Shown piece by piece: positions 22,004 through 37,332 of a stretch of DNA of 64,000 nt (position 1 is its first letter; each line of letters opens with the position of its first letter). Origin of the DNA: Tetradesmus obliquus (taxonomy: Eukaryota > Chlorophyta > Chlorophyceae > Sphaeropleales > Scenedesmaceae). The DNA lies in the NCBI GenBank assembly GCA_030272155.1, contig CP126194.1:7237001-7301000 (forward strand), in the 5' to 3' direction. The notes below the pieces were generated by a model. It was not told the origin of the DNA. It ran no database searches and worked only from the letters and a program-made list of their open reading frames with translations. The position numbers were made by a program, and so were the translations under genes.

Positions 22004-25000
22004 ATGCAAACTCAGATGCATAAAAATGCTTTAGGAAGCTGTCGAGCTCCCTCACAGCGTGGCACTGCAGTAGCATTCACGAGCAGCAACAGCAGCAGAA
22101 TGAGGCTCCACGCGCACAGGCATCATTCTGTGCGTGCGCGGGCTGAGGCAGCTGGCACGCACTCCATCATAACTGGCGACATTGGAGGCACCAACGCTCG
22201 CTTGGGGCTGTGGAAGTGCTTGGATGCAGGGCCTGGCAAAGCTGCACAGCACACAGGTGTGCCTGGCAGTTGGCTGACACATCCTATCATCGTTGCGCAC
22301 CAAGGGCATGTAATAAGCTCACCTGCCCTAGATGCATTTGTCCTTTATATAATGCTTATGACTACACAATGCTCTTGAGGCATTGTGCCTCTTGTACACC
22401 AGTCGCTGGAATGCAGCATCAGAGCCATGCCAGTGCTGTTGCGCTGTAGCTGGGTCCAGCTAAACGCTCATGCACACAATGTGTATTTTAGCCCAGACAG
22501 ACTCAGCTCCGCACTATTTACTGTTTCAAAGTGTTCCAGGCACATCAGCTGCTTGCACAAGGTGTCCTGCAAGCACCCATACTGCCCTGCTCGACGCTGT
22601 GACGTGGCACGGTTTCCCGCACCTCTCTCGGCTGCTCTCGGCTGCTATGCAACTGCCTGGTTTGAACCCTCACATGTACCTGACTCGCCTACTGCTGCTG
22701 ACGTTGTGGCTGTCTGCAAACTGCAGAGGTGTACAGTGAGACCTATCCCACCACAGCCTTCAACACATTCGAGGACTGCCTGCAGGTGACTAGCAGTCTA
22801 ATTTCATTTGGCTTGCAGCTTGCACACAATATGTGTGCCTGCTGCTATGCTGATTTTGCAATGCAAGACATTTGCTTGCAGTGGCGCATCAGCACAGCAG
22901 CAGTCACACAAGGGCGGGTTCTTCTTGTGCATTGCTGGCCTGTGCGCACGTGACAGCCTCCTGATGCTGAAATCGCTGGCAGCAGCTGCATGTGACTGGG
23001 TTTGGTGTGCATTGGTTCTTGTTTGCTTCAGCGCCCACATGGCGCGTGCTATGTTTGCAATATCTTCTGTGGCGACAGTCGGCCGCTCTTGCTGACACTG
23101 TGCTGTAGTACTGATGGATCGATGTGTATCATCAATCCGCCCAACCCCCCATGGCTACCCCGCATGACTACCCACAAAAGGCAATTCCACTGATGACTGA
23201 TGAACAGAACTCACATGAGTGATTGCGATCACCTTCATGAGCAGAGTTTGGCTTGCTGAGCAGGTGCCTTGGGCAGCTTTCGGCCCGGCAATGCATTGTT
23301 ATGTCGGATGCCATCCTGTTGATTGCCGCTCCTGCAGGCCTTCCTAGATGAGTTTGAGGTGCGCAGCAGTGCAGCAGCGGTGCGCGCCGCCGCGCTGGCA
23401 GTTGCAGGCGCCGTGGAGAACAACCGCTGCCCCATGACCAACACCAACTGGGTCATTGATGGCAAGCAGCTGCAGCAGCAGTTCAAGTTCCGGGTGGCTG
23501 TGCTGAACGACTTTGAGGCGGTTGGGTACGGCATCCCTGCGCTTGCGGCGAGTGACCTGGTGGCGCTGAATGACGTGCCAATGGTGGCAGAGGCGCCCAA
23601 AGTTGTGATGGGTGAGTGATCGGCCCGTGCAGCTGCTTGGTGGCAGTTGTAGAAAGCAGCATTGGCTGGCGTGAAGAAGTGCTTGGCAACGAATGTGTGG
23701 CTGAGTGAGCAGCTACTGTGTAATTGTAACCAGCAAAGCAGGTGTGGCGGCAAGTGCAACATGTGCTGTTTGTAACCTGCATCTGGTGGCGCTGAATGAT
23801 GTGCCAATGGTGGCAGAGGCACCCAAAGTTGTGATGGGTGGGTGGCTGGCACAGCGGCTTGGTGGTGCAACAGTGCTGTGCTGGGTGCTGCGCCTGCCTG
23901 CGTTTGTAGAGTGCACGAGTGTGAGCTAGCAGGGGGTTACCTGATGGCGATGCATGACGTGCTTATGGTGGAAGAGATGCCAAAAGTTGTCAAATGGTTC
24001 GCAGCGCTGGATGAGCAACGCGCCACCACTGGTCGCGAGCTCATCCTGTCTCCGCTGATGCTGATGCTGATGTTGCCGCCTTGCTGCTGCTGCTGCTGCT
24101 TGCGCTGCTGCTGCTGCTGCTGCAGGTCCTGGCACCGGCCTGGGAGCAGCGCAGCTGTTCTGGGACAGTGGCTACCAGGGCTACAAGGTGGGGGGACACA
24201 GCATTGCGGGGATGGCTGCTGTCTACAGTACAGACCTGACACTTGTTAGTCACAACAGGGGTGTCGGTGCAGTGCTTGGCTGCCGTATTTGAGCAATGGG
24301 TGTTGCACCCTGCCATCAGTTGCATGCACTACGCGCTATCCCCGTGCATCAATGACCCTGCCGGCACCTGACTTGTAACTGAACTCCAGTCTGCTGTCTT
24401 CTCTCTGCTCTTTGCTCGGCACACAGGCTTGACACCAATGCAACCCAACTCCGCTCTTCAATGCAGGTGGTGCCGGGCGAGGGCGCGCACGCCACGTTTG
24501 CGCCGCGCGGCTGGCGGCAGATGGCGCTGACGGCGTATGTCACTGCGCGGCTGGGGCACTGCGAAATTGAGGAGGTGGCCTGTGGCAGGGGGCTGGAGCT
24601 CATCTACGAGTTCCTGCTCAGCGACCCCACCTTCAGGTGTGTGCGGCTGTTGTTTTGAAATTGAATCTGTGATCGATGCAAGGAAACTTTACTGGGCATG
24701 AGGTAGGCGAACTCCTGCTCAGCAACCCCGTTTTCAGGTGACGCGGCGACAGGTGTTTAATTCCGTACACAGCCAGGTGCTTGGCCGCCATGCCTCAAAC
24801 CCTAGCACCAACCCATGTTTCCGTGCGGCGGCTGCTGCTGCTGCTGCCGCCTGCAGGCGCCCCGACAACAAGCCCACCGGCAACACGCGCAAGCTGGCGC
24901 CTGAGATCACCGCAGAGGCGCTGGAGGGAGACGCATTGGCCACACAGGTGAGAGGTGGAGCCTTATGAAGATGCAGGCACGGCTGCGGAGTCTCAGCCCA

Positions 25001-26471
25001 GAACACGGCAGCGCCATCACGCGAATCGGAGCGTTGGGGCGGGGTTGCAGCACAGATAGCAGCCGCCTCGGTCAACCTTAAGCAGTTAATGCAGCTGGTT
25101 GCGTTTCTGGTCTGGACTGCGGGGCTGGCTGGCTGGCTGGCTGTGCTCGTGCTGTGTGCTAATTGCATGCTTGCTGGCCACGTGCTGCAAAGTGCCTGCA
25201 GCAGCCATGCGGTGCAGCAGGTTGTGAAACAATGTTTGCTTGCCCTGGTGCAGGCTGTGGACATCTCCCTGCCTATCATCGGCGCTGAGGCTGGGGCAAT
25301 GGCGCTGCGCTGCAATACGCGCAGCAGCCGTATGGTACAGCTACTCAGGGACACTACACTTCTGTACATTGCTGCCGTGTGCTGCTGCAGGCTGTGGACA
25401 TCTTCCTTGCTATCATCAACACTGCTCTGCAAAGTGCAGCAGCCCTATGGTCTAATGGTGTGTTCAAAAGCTAATGCTGCTTTGTCTTTGCCACAGGCTG
25501 TGGACATCTTCCTTGCTATCATTGGCGCTGAGGCAGGGGCTATGGCGCTGCGCTGCCTGGCGCGCGGCGGCGTGTTCATTGCTGGAGGCATCGTGCCCCG
25601 GCTGATGGAGCGTGTCAAGACAGGTGCGGGTTCAGGGTTTTCACGGCTGCTAGTTGAGGGATTTAGCGGTGTGCCTGGCGCGCGGCGGCGTGTTCATTGC
25701 TGGAGGCATCGTGCCCCGGCTGATGGAGCGTGTCAAGACAGGTGCGGGTTCAGGGTTTTCACGGCTGCTAGTTGAGGGGTTCAAAATTGTGCCTGGCGCG
25801 TGGCGGGGTGGTTATTGCTGGGGGCATCGTGCCCCGGCTGATGGAGCGGGTCAAGACAGGTGCGGTAGAGTGGGAATAGTGGGTTGCGGGTGTGAATATG
25901 AATGAGTGTTTGGGGATGGTGTGGGGTCTGGGATGTTGAATAGGCAAGGGCGCACTGTATGCTGGGGTTGGCGAGGGGTTGGGACAGCATGCTGGCAGTG
26001 CACACAGGCCTTGATGAAGGGCCGCGGGCAGCATGTGAGGCAGTCATGCATGTATGCAGCTCAGCACATCTGCAGCTAACGGACCAATCCTCACACTTCA
26101 GCAGCAGCACCTGCCACGCCACCAACGCGGTGCTGCTGCACGACCATCAGCCTGCAGATTGACCTCATCCTAGACACCAAAAACAACATAACAGGCGTCT
26201 GATTCGCTTCACACCAACAGTATGCTGCTGTTCTTGCTGATGTACTGCCTTTCATCACGCCGCTGCAGGTGTGCTGCTGGACTCGTTCACAAACAAGACA
26301 GCTCGCGACCGCTTCCAGTACCTGCTGCAGACGATGCCGCTGTACGTAGTCACCAACACAAAAGTGGGCATCATTGGCAGCAGGGAGTATGCCATGCGGC
26401 TGGTGCGGGAGCAGGAGCTGCTGCAGTCGTATGCGGAGTCGCCAGCAGGGCCATCGATGCAGTCAGAGTGA
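22004..26471 (+). CDS. GLK: glucokinase (Glk family), probably plastid-targeted
   Basis: ATP + glucose to glucose 6-phosphate. Eight exons join in phase to 412 residues: 22004-22256, 22727-22785, 23338-23611, 24126-24187, 24467-24636, 24857-24947, 25497-25623, 26269-26471. Residues 1-50 are rich in Ser, Arg, Ala and His and poor in acidic residues, a likely transit peptide. The phosphate-binding motif GDIGGTNARLGLW is at about 58-70, the catalytic Asp in VLNDFEAVGYG is Asp162, GPGTGLGAAQLF at 196-207 matches the second nucleotide-binding motif, GEGAHATFAP at 220-229 has the sugar-binding Glu/His, EIEEVACGRGLELIY the second Glu, and LARGGVFIAGGIVPRL the C-terminal adenosine motif. Several exons have tandem edge copies in adjacent introns (see repeats). 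The last exon ends SPAGPSMQSE, TGA. Confidence 0.92.
23563..23990 (+). repeat. glucokinase exon 3 donor-edge copies
   Basis: The exon end encoding LVALNDVPMVAEAPKVVMG with its donor (GT at 23612) is repeated at 23783-23838 (GT at 23838, same protein sequence) and, degenerate, at about 23938-23990 (LMAMHDVLMVEEMPKVVK). Spacing of the first two donors is 226 bp. Confidence 0.88.
24080..24125 (+). repeat. (CTG)n tract before glucokinase exon 4 acceptor
   Basis: Six CTG, a TGCG break, then six or seven CTG ending in CTGCAG at 24120-24125, the acceptor of exon 4. A shorter CTG run (24833-24850) precedes the acceptor of exon 6. Confidence 0.85.
24590..24740 (+). repeat. glucokinase exon 5 donor-edge copy
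   Basis: TTCCTGCTCAGCGACCCCAC then CTTCAG/GTGTGCGG at the real donor (24637) matches CTCCTGCTCAGCAACCCCGT then TTTCAG/GTGACGCGG with GT at 24738, a 101-bp shift. Confidence 0.8.
25255..25870 (+). repeat. glucokinase exon 7 flanked by copies of both its edges
   Basis: The acceptor edge (CAG/GCTGTGGACATCT..) occurs three times with exon starts at 25255, 25391 and 25497; the last is the real exon. The donor edge (GCCTGGCGCGCGGCGGCGTG to AAGACAGGTGCGG) also occurs three times, starting at 25555, 25673 and 25791, with donors at 25624, 25742 and 25860, exactly 118 bp apart. The first two donor-side copies are almost identical over 118 bp including intron sequence; the third has diverged. Confidence 0.92.
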
Positions 26472-26725
26472 GTCGCTGCAGCGCTGGCGGCTTAAAGCTA
26501 TGTGACTGGCCTTGGATGCGGCTGGTGCAGGAGCTGCTGCAGTCGTATGCGGAGTCGCCAGCAGGGCCGTCAATGCAGTCGGAGTGAGTCGCTGCAGCAC
26601 TGGCGGCTTAAATTAGTGTGAAACAAAAGGTCAATTGGCTTCAGGTGCCGCTGATGCGGAAGCAGGGGCCATAGCAGCAGTCCTTGATGCGGCGTCGCCA
26701 GCAGGGGCATCGCTGCAGTCGAGCG
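26397..26725 (+). repeat. glucokinase C-terminal codons and stop repeated in the 3' UTR
   Basis: The final exon end (ELLQSYAESPAGPSMQSE plus TGA at 26469-26471, and TCGCTGCAGCGCTGGCGGCT after it) recurs at about 26519-26610 with TGA at 26585-26587, and in degenerate form at about 26650-26725. Confidence 0.88.
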
Positions 26726-28107
26726 ATACGCTGCAGCACTGGTTGCTAGCTGAACAGCTTTGATGAAACTTCAGCTCTGCGCAGCTGTGACTGTGATCAT
26801 CAGCTGATAAAGCAGGCAGCGATAGCTGGCAGGCAGCAGGCTTCAGCGGATGCTGTAGCATCAAGCTCACTGCAGCAACATGCTGCTGTGTGTATACAGT
26901 GGTTTGTGACATCAAGTCGGCTGCAGCTGCAGCAGCTGCGGCAACATGACAGCTGCCGTGGATGCAGCAGTGAACAGTTGTTATGCAGCGTATGCAAGGC
27001 ATCGCAAACGGTTGATGTTGTCATTTACAGTTGCGGCCCTTCTTCAAGCAGCGTTGCAATGCAGCGGATTGTACAGCTGTGAGCAGTGGAGAGCTGTGCG
27101 TTATGCAGTGATATGCGTGCATGGGTGATAAGCGTGCATATGCTGCAGTGGCATGTGTGGTTTATGACGCATCTGCACATGCGCAGCGCAAATACGTTCG
27201 GGGGGCTTCAACGAAGAGATATTGCACCCCAAACCCTGAAGCTCACAACCACGTGAAGGGCCTCCGTGACTATGGTTTTTTTACCTGAAGTTTACAGAGT
27301 AGAGCCATTGATTGCACAGAGTTTTTCTAAGATTCATGCTCGGATTGCATATGGAGGCATGCGTGACAGCTGGTAGTCCTGCACAGGAAATGTCATCTGG
27401 TTTGCTGTGCCACAGTGCAGTCGGTGCGTGGTGTGTTTGCTTGATATTACTGTAACATTGGTAACATGAACACAATAGTTTGCTGACAGTTGCAATTCTT
27501 TATGCTGCAACCTGCCTCCAAACCTTTTTACTGCACCCTGCCAAACGACTTGCAACAGGCAGTTGTCCCAGTGTAGGATCAGAGTCTGAAGTTGAAGCAG
27601 CCATGATGGCCTGGGGAGCCGTCTAGCTATGTGAGTATGCATGATGTTGCATTATGATTATGCTTGTAATGAATGCAATCATCAACTTTCTTTATGTGGG
27701 CCTCTGGCACACCCCTACAAAGCCCTGTCAGTTCAAGCACGCACAACCTCACCCTGCAACTGTCTGAATCACGCTAATGCCAGATCGCACACACCATAAA
27801 ACATTCGTATATTATTGCTGCTTAAGCTCTAGTTCTGCGAAAGGCTGCACGCTTCATCAAGGCACGATCTTCACAAGTAGTTGGTGACCTCTGATGTCGC
27901 GCTCGTAGCACTCGCAAGAATTTATAGCTATATTTTGTGCTTGTTTGAAGTAATTGGAGCATACCAACCTCCATACCATACTTCACGTGAACGCTTGTGA
28001 GACGACGCGGGAGCCCGCTCAGACTGCACAAGCCAGCAACAGCAGCGCTTCATCCAGCCGATAAACACGAATAATAGAATTTCAACTAAGTTTTAGGGGC
28101 GGGCATC
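26472..28107. other. glucokinase 3' UTR and intergenic region to LCAT-like gene
   Basis: No exon beyond the C-terminal copies. TGTAA at 27451-27455 and 27665-27669 are candidate poly(A) signals. Copy B of the dispersed repeat is at 27595-27698. From 27700 to 28107 is the presumed LCAT promoter; no element could be named. Confidence 0.45.
27595..27698 (+). repeat. dispersed direct repeat, copy B
   Basis: Partner of copy A at 21559-21664 in the same orientation, about 6.0 kb away, so that the pair brackets the whole glucokinase gene. Shared core TTATGCTTGTAATGAATGCA. Confidence 0.7.
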
Positions 28108-32290
<4,183 letters not shown>

Positions 32291-34210
32291 CCAGACAAGC
32301 CACGTGGCCAAGCTTTTTGCTGGTAGTGTAGAGAAGCATAGAAGCAATACGTTGGAAGAGAGTGACAACAGTAGCAGAAGACAGCTGGGCATCCCATGGT
32401 CAAATTTTAGAAGGCGGAATCAGTCGATGGTTGCATTCTCTCTGTCAGGGGCTTACTGGGCTTAGGGTCCGTCTTGTCAGGTTCCAATGAGTGTTACCAG
32501 CAGCAGGGCATGCATGTGACACTGCCATGCAGCCTTACAGGCAGTTGTTACGGGGCTCTGGCAATGATGCTAGGGGCTGCCCTGGCATTCAAGGACTGCA
32601 GGCGACATTGTTAGCAATCCTTGTCTTTGGCAGGCAGCATTGCTGCAAGGCTTGGAGCTGCAGCGCTGCGGTGGTGCTGAACTAAAGTTATGTAGCTCCT
32701 CCACAGTGCAGACAGCATTGCCTGCAGCTGCATAACGGTGCACACAAGGTGTCTGGGGCAGGTTGCAAATGTCTTCAACATATTCAGGTGGTGGTCATCG
32801 ATAATGTGTGTCTCAGGGACAGTAGTTTGCCCTGAGCAGCTGGTGTTGCACCATTGGGCAGGCACATACGCTGCTGGGACTGGCTGCTTTGCAGTGACAT
32901 GGAACATGGACTGAGGTTCTCTGTAGTTTCAGGTTGAATTGCCACTTGGAGCATTGGACAGTTGATGTGCCTGGGCGGCTGCCAGTTTTATGCTCTGCTG
33001 TCAGCCTGTTCGAAATATGTACTTCAGGGTCTGCATGGTGCGTTGGTGAAGAGTGTTGCTGTGTGAGTGAGGCAGCACTAGCTGTGGGGTGCTTGAGTGA
33101 GGCATGCTAGTGCGTATGTAGTCAATTTACAAGAGGCCGGCCGTGGCCTGTCGGGGGGCTCAGCACCGCTAGTAGTGAACCGCATGTCTGTGTCAACACA
33201 GGTTCAGCTGTTCAAGTGATGGCACCAGCAGGGCTCTGCGCTCAGCGTCAGTGGCACCAGCAGGGCTCTGCGCTCAGCGTCAGTGGCATCTGAATCATGG
33301 TCGGGGAGCAGGGTGCTGTCCTTGGCCCTTAGAAGACCTAAAGCAAGGCATGTGCACACTCGAGTGCAGCAGGCTTGGGCTGCAGCATTTGGTGAGAGGT
33401 GCCGCATCCATGTTGGTGCCAATGGTAGATGCCAGATGCCAAGACTACAACGTTGGTTTGTGTTGATGACTCCTTTCATGATCTCGGCATTTTGCAGCTG
33501 AGCTTCAAGGGGAGAGCTTCCTTTTTTGCGCATTGGCCCAATCCGGGAGCATTCATTGTGCTCATTTTGTCACTGTGATTGTTACAGGAGTGTAGTTGAC
33601 AACCCTGGGCCATATGCAGGAGGACATATGATTTCAGTCGACGTCACCACTGCACAATTCATATACACAACAAAACTTTCAACATCAAATTGTGCCTTGC
33701 ATTACATTACATTACATTACATACTTGCCATGTCACATCGTGCGTGGCGCGCGGTGGTTGCAACATCCACCACTACTTTGAACATCTTGACCATACTAAC
33801 ATCCGCGCGCTTGCTACTGTCATGGCACGATATCATGTGCCACGAAAACTGCTACATCAACTACAACACATCAATCATATTTCAAGGGCCCTGCAGCAGA
33901 TGCATATCATGCCACCATGCTCGTACGTAACACCATGTGGTTGCAGCAATCCAGCATGATGCGGGTATTGCTTTTGACCAGACTTCAGTGTGCTGCATAC
34001 TATGCTGTAGTACAGCCAACATCTAGTGCAATGACTGTCGGCATGTCCCATCTGACAAATACGCAGCAGCTGCAGCTGCAGCTCAAGGATCACCAGCACT
34101 GAAGTGGGCACTAGGCAGCTGCTCGCCCAGTAACTGCCTGCTGCTGCTGCTGCTGCCACCCACTGCCAGCTGTGGCACCAGCGGCAGCTGGACCAGCGGC
34201 ATCATTGTAT
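32291..34210. other. convergent intergenic region (LCAT-like / F-box-like)
   Basis: T/G-rich to about 33150, likely LCAT 3' UTR. A 33-bp tandem duplication (GGCACCAGCAGGGCTCTGCG core) covers 33219-33284. A/T-richer sequence follows, with an array of TTACA pentamers at 33701-33722. No protein-coding exon is supported. Confidence 0.5.
33701..33722 (-). terminator. array of four TGTAA poly(A) signals
   Basis: On the plus strand ATTAC is repeated in tandem, giving TTACA at 33702, 33707, 33712 and 33717. On the minus strand these are four consecutive TGTAA motifs, about 490-510 bp beyond the stop of the minus-strand F-box-like gene. Confidence 0.5.
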
Positions 34211-37200
34211 CTAAGCGGCATCCAACCACCTTGCCAACAGCGCAGCGCGCTGCTCTGGCTGCAGCTCGCGCGCCCCTGGCAGTGCACACAGCGCCCTGAT
34301 GGCCTGATAGTAGCTCTCCAGAATGGCAGCCTCTAAGAATTGCAACACCTGCAATGTCTGCAAGCCGTGTGCACCTGGCAGCCCACACAGCACGAGCACA
34401 GCCTGGCCGACAGTGTCTGCTGGATTGATGGATATCCTGTTCGCCATGCTCTCGCTGTCCATTGCTGCTGACAGCAGCTCCGCCACCTCATCTGCTGCCA
34501 GCTGCGCTGCTGCCGGCAGCTGACTGAGCATCTGCGCCACACGCAGAACAGTGAAAGGCCCCTGCCGCAGCTTCAAGGCAGACAGGAGCAGCTTGAACAC
34601 GCTGCTCGCCGGCAGCTGCTGCGCTGCTGGGTCCCTGCACAGCAGCTGCATGCATGCGACCATGCCCCTGCCTGTCTGGCGGCGCAGACAGTGTTGCATC
34701 AGGCGCGACAGCGCCTGTGGCTGTAAGGGGTCTAACAGCCTGCCAGCGCTGCACATCAACTCCTCCAGCAATGCCTCACACAACACATCATCAGCGCACT
34801 GCACCAGCACCTTGTCAAGGCAAAGCGCCAGCTGGTCTGCAGAGATGCGTGCTGCAGCTGACAGCCCCAGCAGCAGCCGCACGACGCCAGTGCTGCTGCT
34901 GCAGGCTGCTGCTGCTGGTTCAGGGCACAAGCGGAAGGCGCCCATCCAGTGAGGAGTGCAGAACACATCAAGCGCTTTCTGCAGCTGCGCTGTGATCATT
35001 GATGCACCTGCCGCCTCCTGAATGCACTGCATGCTGCACAAGCGCTCGAGGCCTGCCAGTTTGCCGCCCCTTGCTTGCAAGTAGCTGAGCGGTGCACTGC
35101 TGAGCACCAGCGCTGCCTCATCACTGTTCAAGCCCGGCACCTGCTGCTGCTGCTGCCCCTGGAGCTGCTGCCATTGCTCTCGGTGCTGCTGCCGCAGCTC
35201 CTGCAGGCGCCTGATGACATGTTCCAACAGGTCCCACATTGCAGCCGTTGCTGTGTGATACGGCGTTGCCAGCAAGCCGCTCAACAGGGTGAGGACGCTG
35301 TCGGGCGGCATGCGCCTGGCCTGCGGCAAGCCACACAGCGCCTGCACACATGCATCAAGCTCACTGTCAACTGCAACACCACCAGCTGCTGGCAGCGATC
35401 CAGCCCCGGCTAGAAACATCGTCAAATTACCTGCCGCCTCTACAGCAAGCGTGAGCAGGCCACTAATGCTGTCGGTGCTCAGCTGCTGCACACCTGGCAG
35501 CGAGCTCAGTGCGCAGACTGCTGCCGGGTACTGGGGCAGAGCTGCGTCCATCAAGTGTAAGAGGTGGTCGGGCGGGATGGCTGCCGCTGCTGCTGCCAGT
35601 CGCTCCACATACATGTACACTGCGCTGCAGGTGTTCCGCCGCAGTGCCGCTGATATGAGGTTGAACACTACTCCCCAGTCCACTGGCGGCACTGCCAGCG
35701 CTGCTGATGGCATGTGCTGCACTATCACAGGCAGCAGGTAGTGTTGCCGCAGGTTGAAGAAGCCCGCTTGATCACTGATGAAGTGCTGCAACAGGGCCAT
35801 GAAGTCTGCAAGCTGCAGCTGCTGCACCCCTGGTAGCTGCAGCAGCAGCCTGACGCACTGCTCATGCTTGGCTTGCAACGCTGCCAGTAGCAGCTCTACA
35901 ATCTGAGATGGCTGAAGGTGCTGCTGCACTGTGGTGTTGGAAAGCAGCTGCTCCACTCCTGCTGTGTAGCCGTGCTCCAATGAGGCCAGCAGCAGCGACA
36001 TGACCAGCTGCCGCATGCTGGGTGTTGCTGCGGCCATGCCACTGTGCTTGCACAAGGCTTGCAGCAGCGCTGCCTGCCTGTGCTCCACGGCGTCTGCTAG
36101 GGTGCTGCCAAACACTGCCTCTGGCACTGCTGCTGGCTTCAGTGAATCAAGTGTCTCCATTGCCGCTACATTGCCACACGCTGCTGCAGCCAGGAACAGG
36201 TTTCCTGCAAGCTCTGCATCCAGCTTCTCTGCCACCCACTGCCTCCAGGCTGCTGATGCTGCCTGCTGCTTGCTGTTGCTGTTGGTCCTGCAGGTGATGG
36301 CCTCTAGCAGCAGGCTAGCCGCTTGCTGGGGCTCGTGTGTGAGCTGCGGGCTGAACGCAAGCTGCAGGACAGTAGGGAGCACTGCTCGGGGCATGGCGGC
36401 AGTTGCCATCAGTTGCCGTGCCTGCAGAGTGCAAGCAAGCAGTAGAACAGCAGGATGACTTCAGCCACCTGCGTGTAATAAATTTGACATGGCAGCAAGC
36501 ATGGAAGGTGGAGAAGACACAGCATAGCAGCTCTGCATCAAACTGGCAGTCGACTGCTACAGCGCCTGCCAATGATGCTGTCAACTGGAAGAATGCAGCA
36601 CCGAACCATACAGCAAGCCCCATCAATACTGCATCCAGAGACGGCACCCACCAGGTCAACATGCTTGTAGCACAACATCTCCAGCCGGGGAGGCAGTCCA
36701 GCAAGCAGCAGCACAGCCGCTCCGGATCCTACTGGCACATTGTACCGCTCTGCTCCTATCACAGCTGTGGCCTTCACCCACACCTCCCAGCCTGCTGTTC
36801 TGTTTCATGCTGCTTGCAGGAGCTGTCCAAAGCTGACCCTTAGCCCTGCCCGCACAAGGCCTGTGGCGACGTCCTCGGGTATGTTGTCCATGCTGACACA
36901 GTATGCTGCAGCTGAGGGCACAACACCAGGGCCAAGGCAGACCCTGGCACGTGCGATTGCTGCCAGCAGCCACAGTGCCATACTGCCATACTGCTTCTTG
37001 CTGCTGTTGTTGTCGTCATCTGCAGTACCGGCTGCTTGCTCAATGGCGCAGGGCAGCAGGACTGGGGCTCTGCGCAACAGCACTGAATCTACTGCCTCCC
37101 TGAAAGCATTGTTGCAGCTGCTGAGGCAAGCTAACTCTGAGACATCCAGACGGGTAACGTCAACAAGTAGCTCTAGTACATCTCCGTTTGGTGTGCTGTG

Positions 37201-37332
37201 CTTCAACTGCAGAAGTGGAGGTGAACGGTTCCGCAGCTCCGGCAGCTTGTTGACGCGATGCTGCTGCTGGTTGATGACCTTGCTGCCTGTATGATGTTGG
37301 CGGCAGTGCTGCCTCGTTGCCCAACCATGGTG
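34211..37332 (-). CDS. F-box-like / Leu-Pro solenoid repeat protein with an in-frame TGA
   Basis: The 3' exon 36421-34211 encodes 736 residues. Exon 36652 and up joins it in phase (YKHVDL / ARQLMATAA). Upstream, one open frame runs from at most 37332 to 36652 but carries TGA at 36807-36805; the protein sense continues on both sides (LRVSFGQLLQAA, stop, NRTAGWEVWVKATAVIG). The N-terminal part (LELLVDVTRLDVSELACLSS then CNNAFREAVDSVLLRRAP) resembles an F-box. The large exon holds 7-8 irregular repeats of the pattern LCxLPxAxxLxxxxVxxLLxAA, an alpha-solenoid-like array without a family name I know. The start codon was not found; no in-frame ATG precedes the F-box-like part, so a further 5' exon is likely. 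It may be a pseudogene, or the TGA may be read through. Confidence 0.6.

Noticed and set aside
23338..24000. Glucokinase LVALNDVP copies as extra coding exons
   Set aside because: The copies lack matching acceptors and including them would duplicate a segment absent from the Glk family; treated as intronic edge copies.
36792..36850. Short intron removing the in-frame TGA at 36805
   Set aside because: The GT and AG pairs close to the stop give lengths of about 38-64 nt that either break the frame or are too short.
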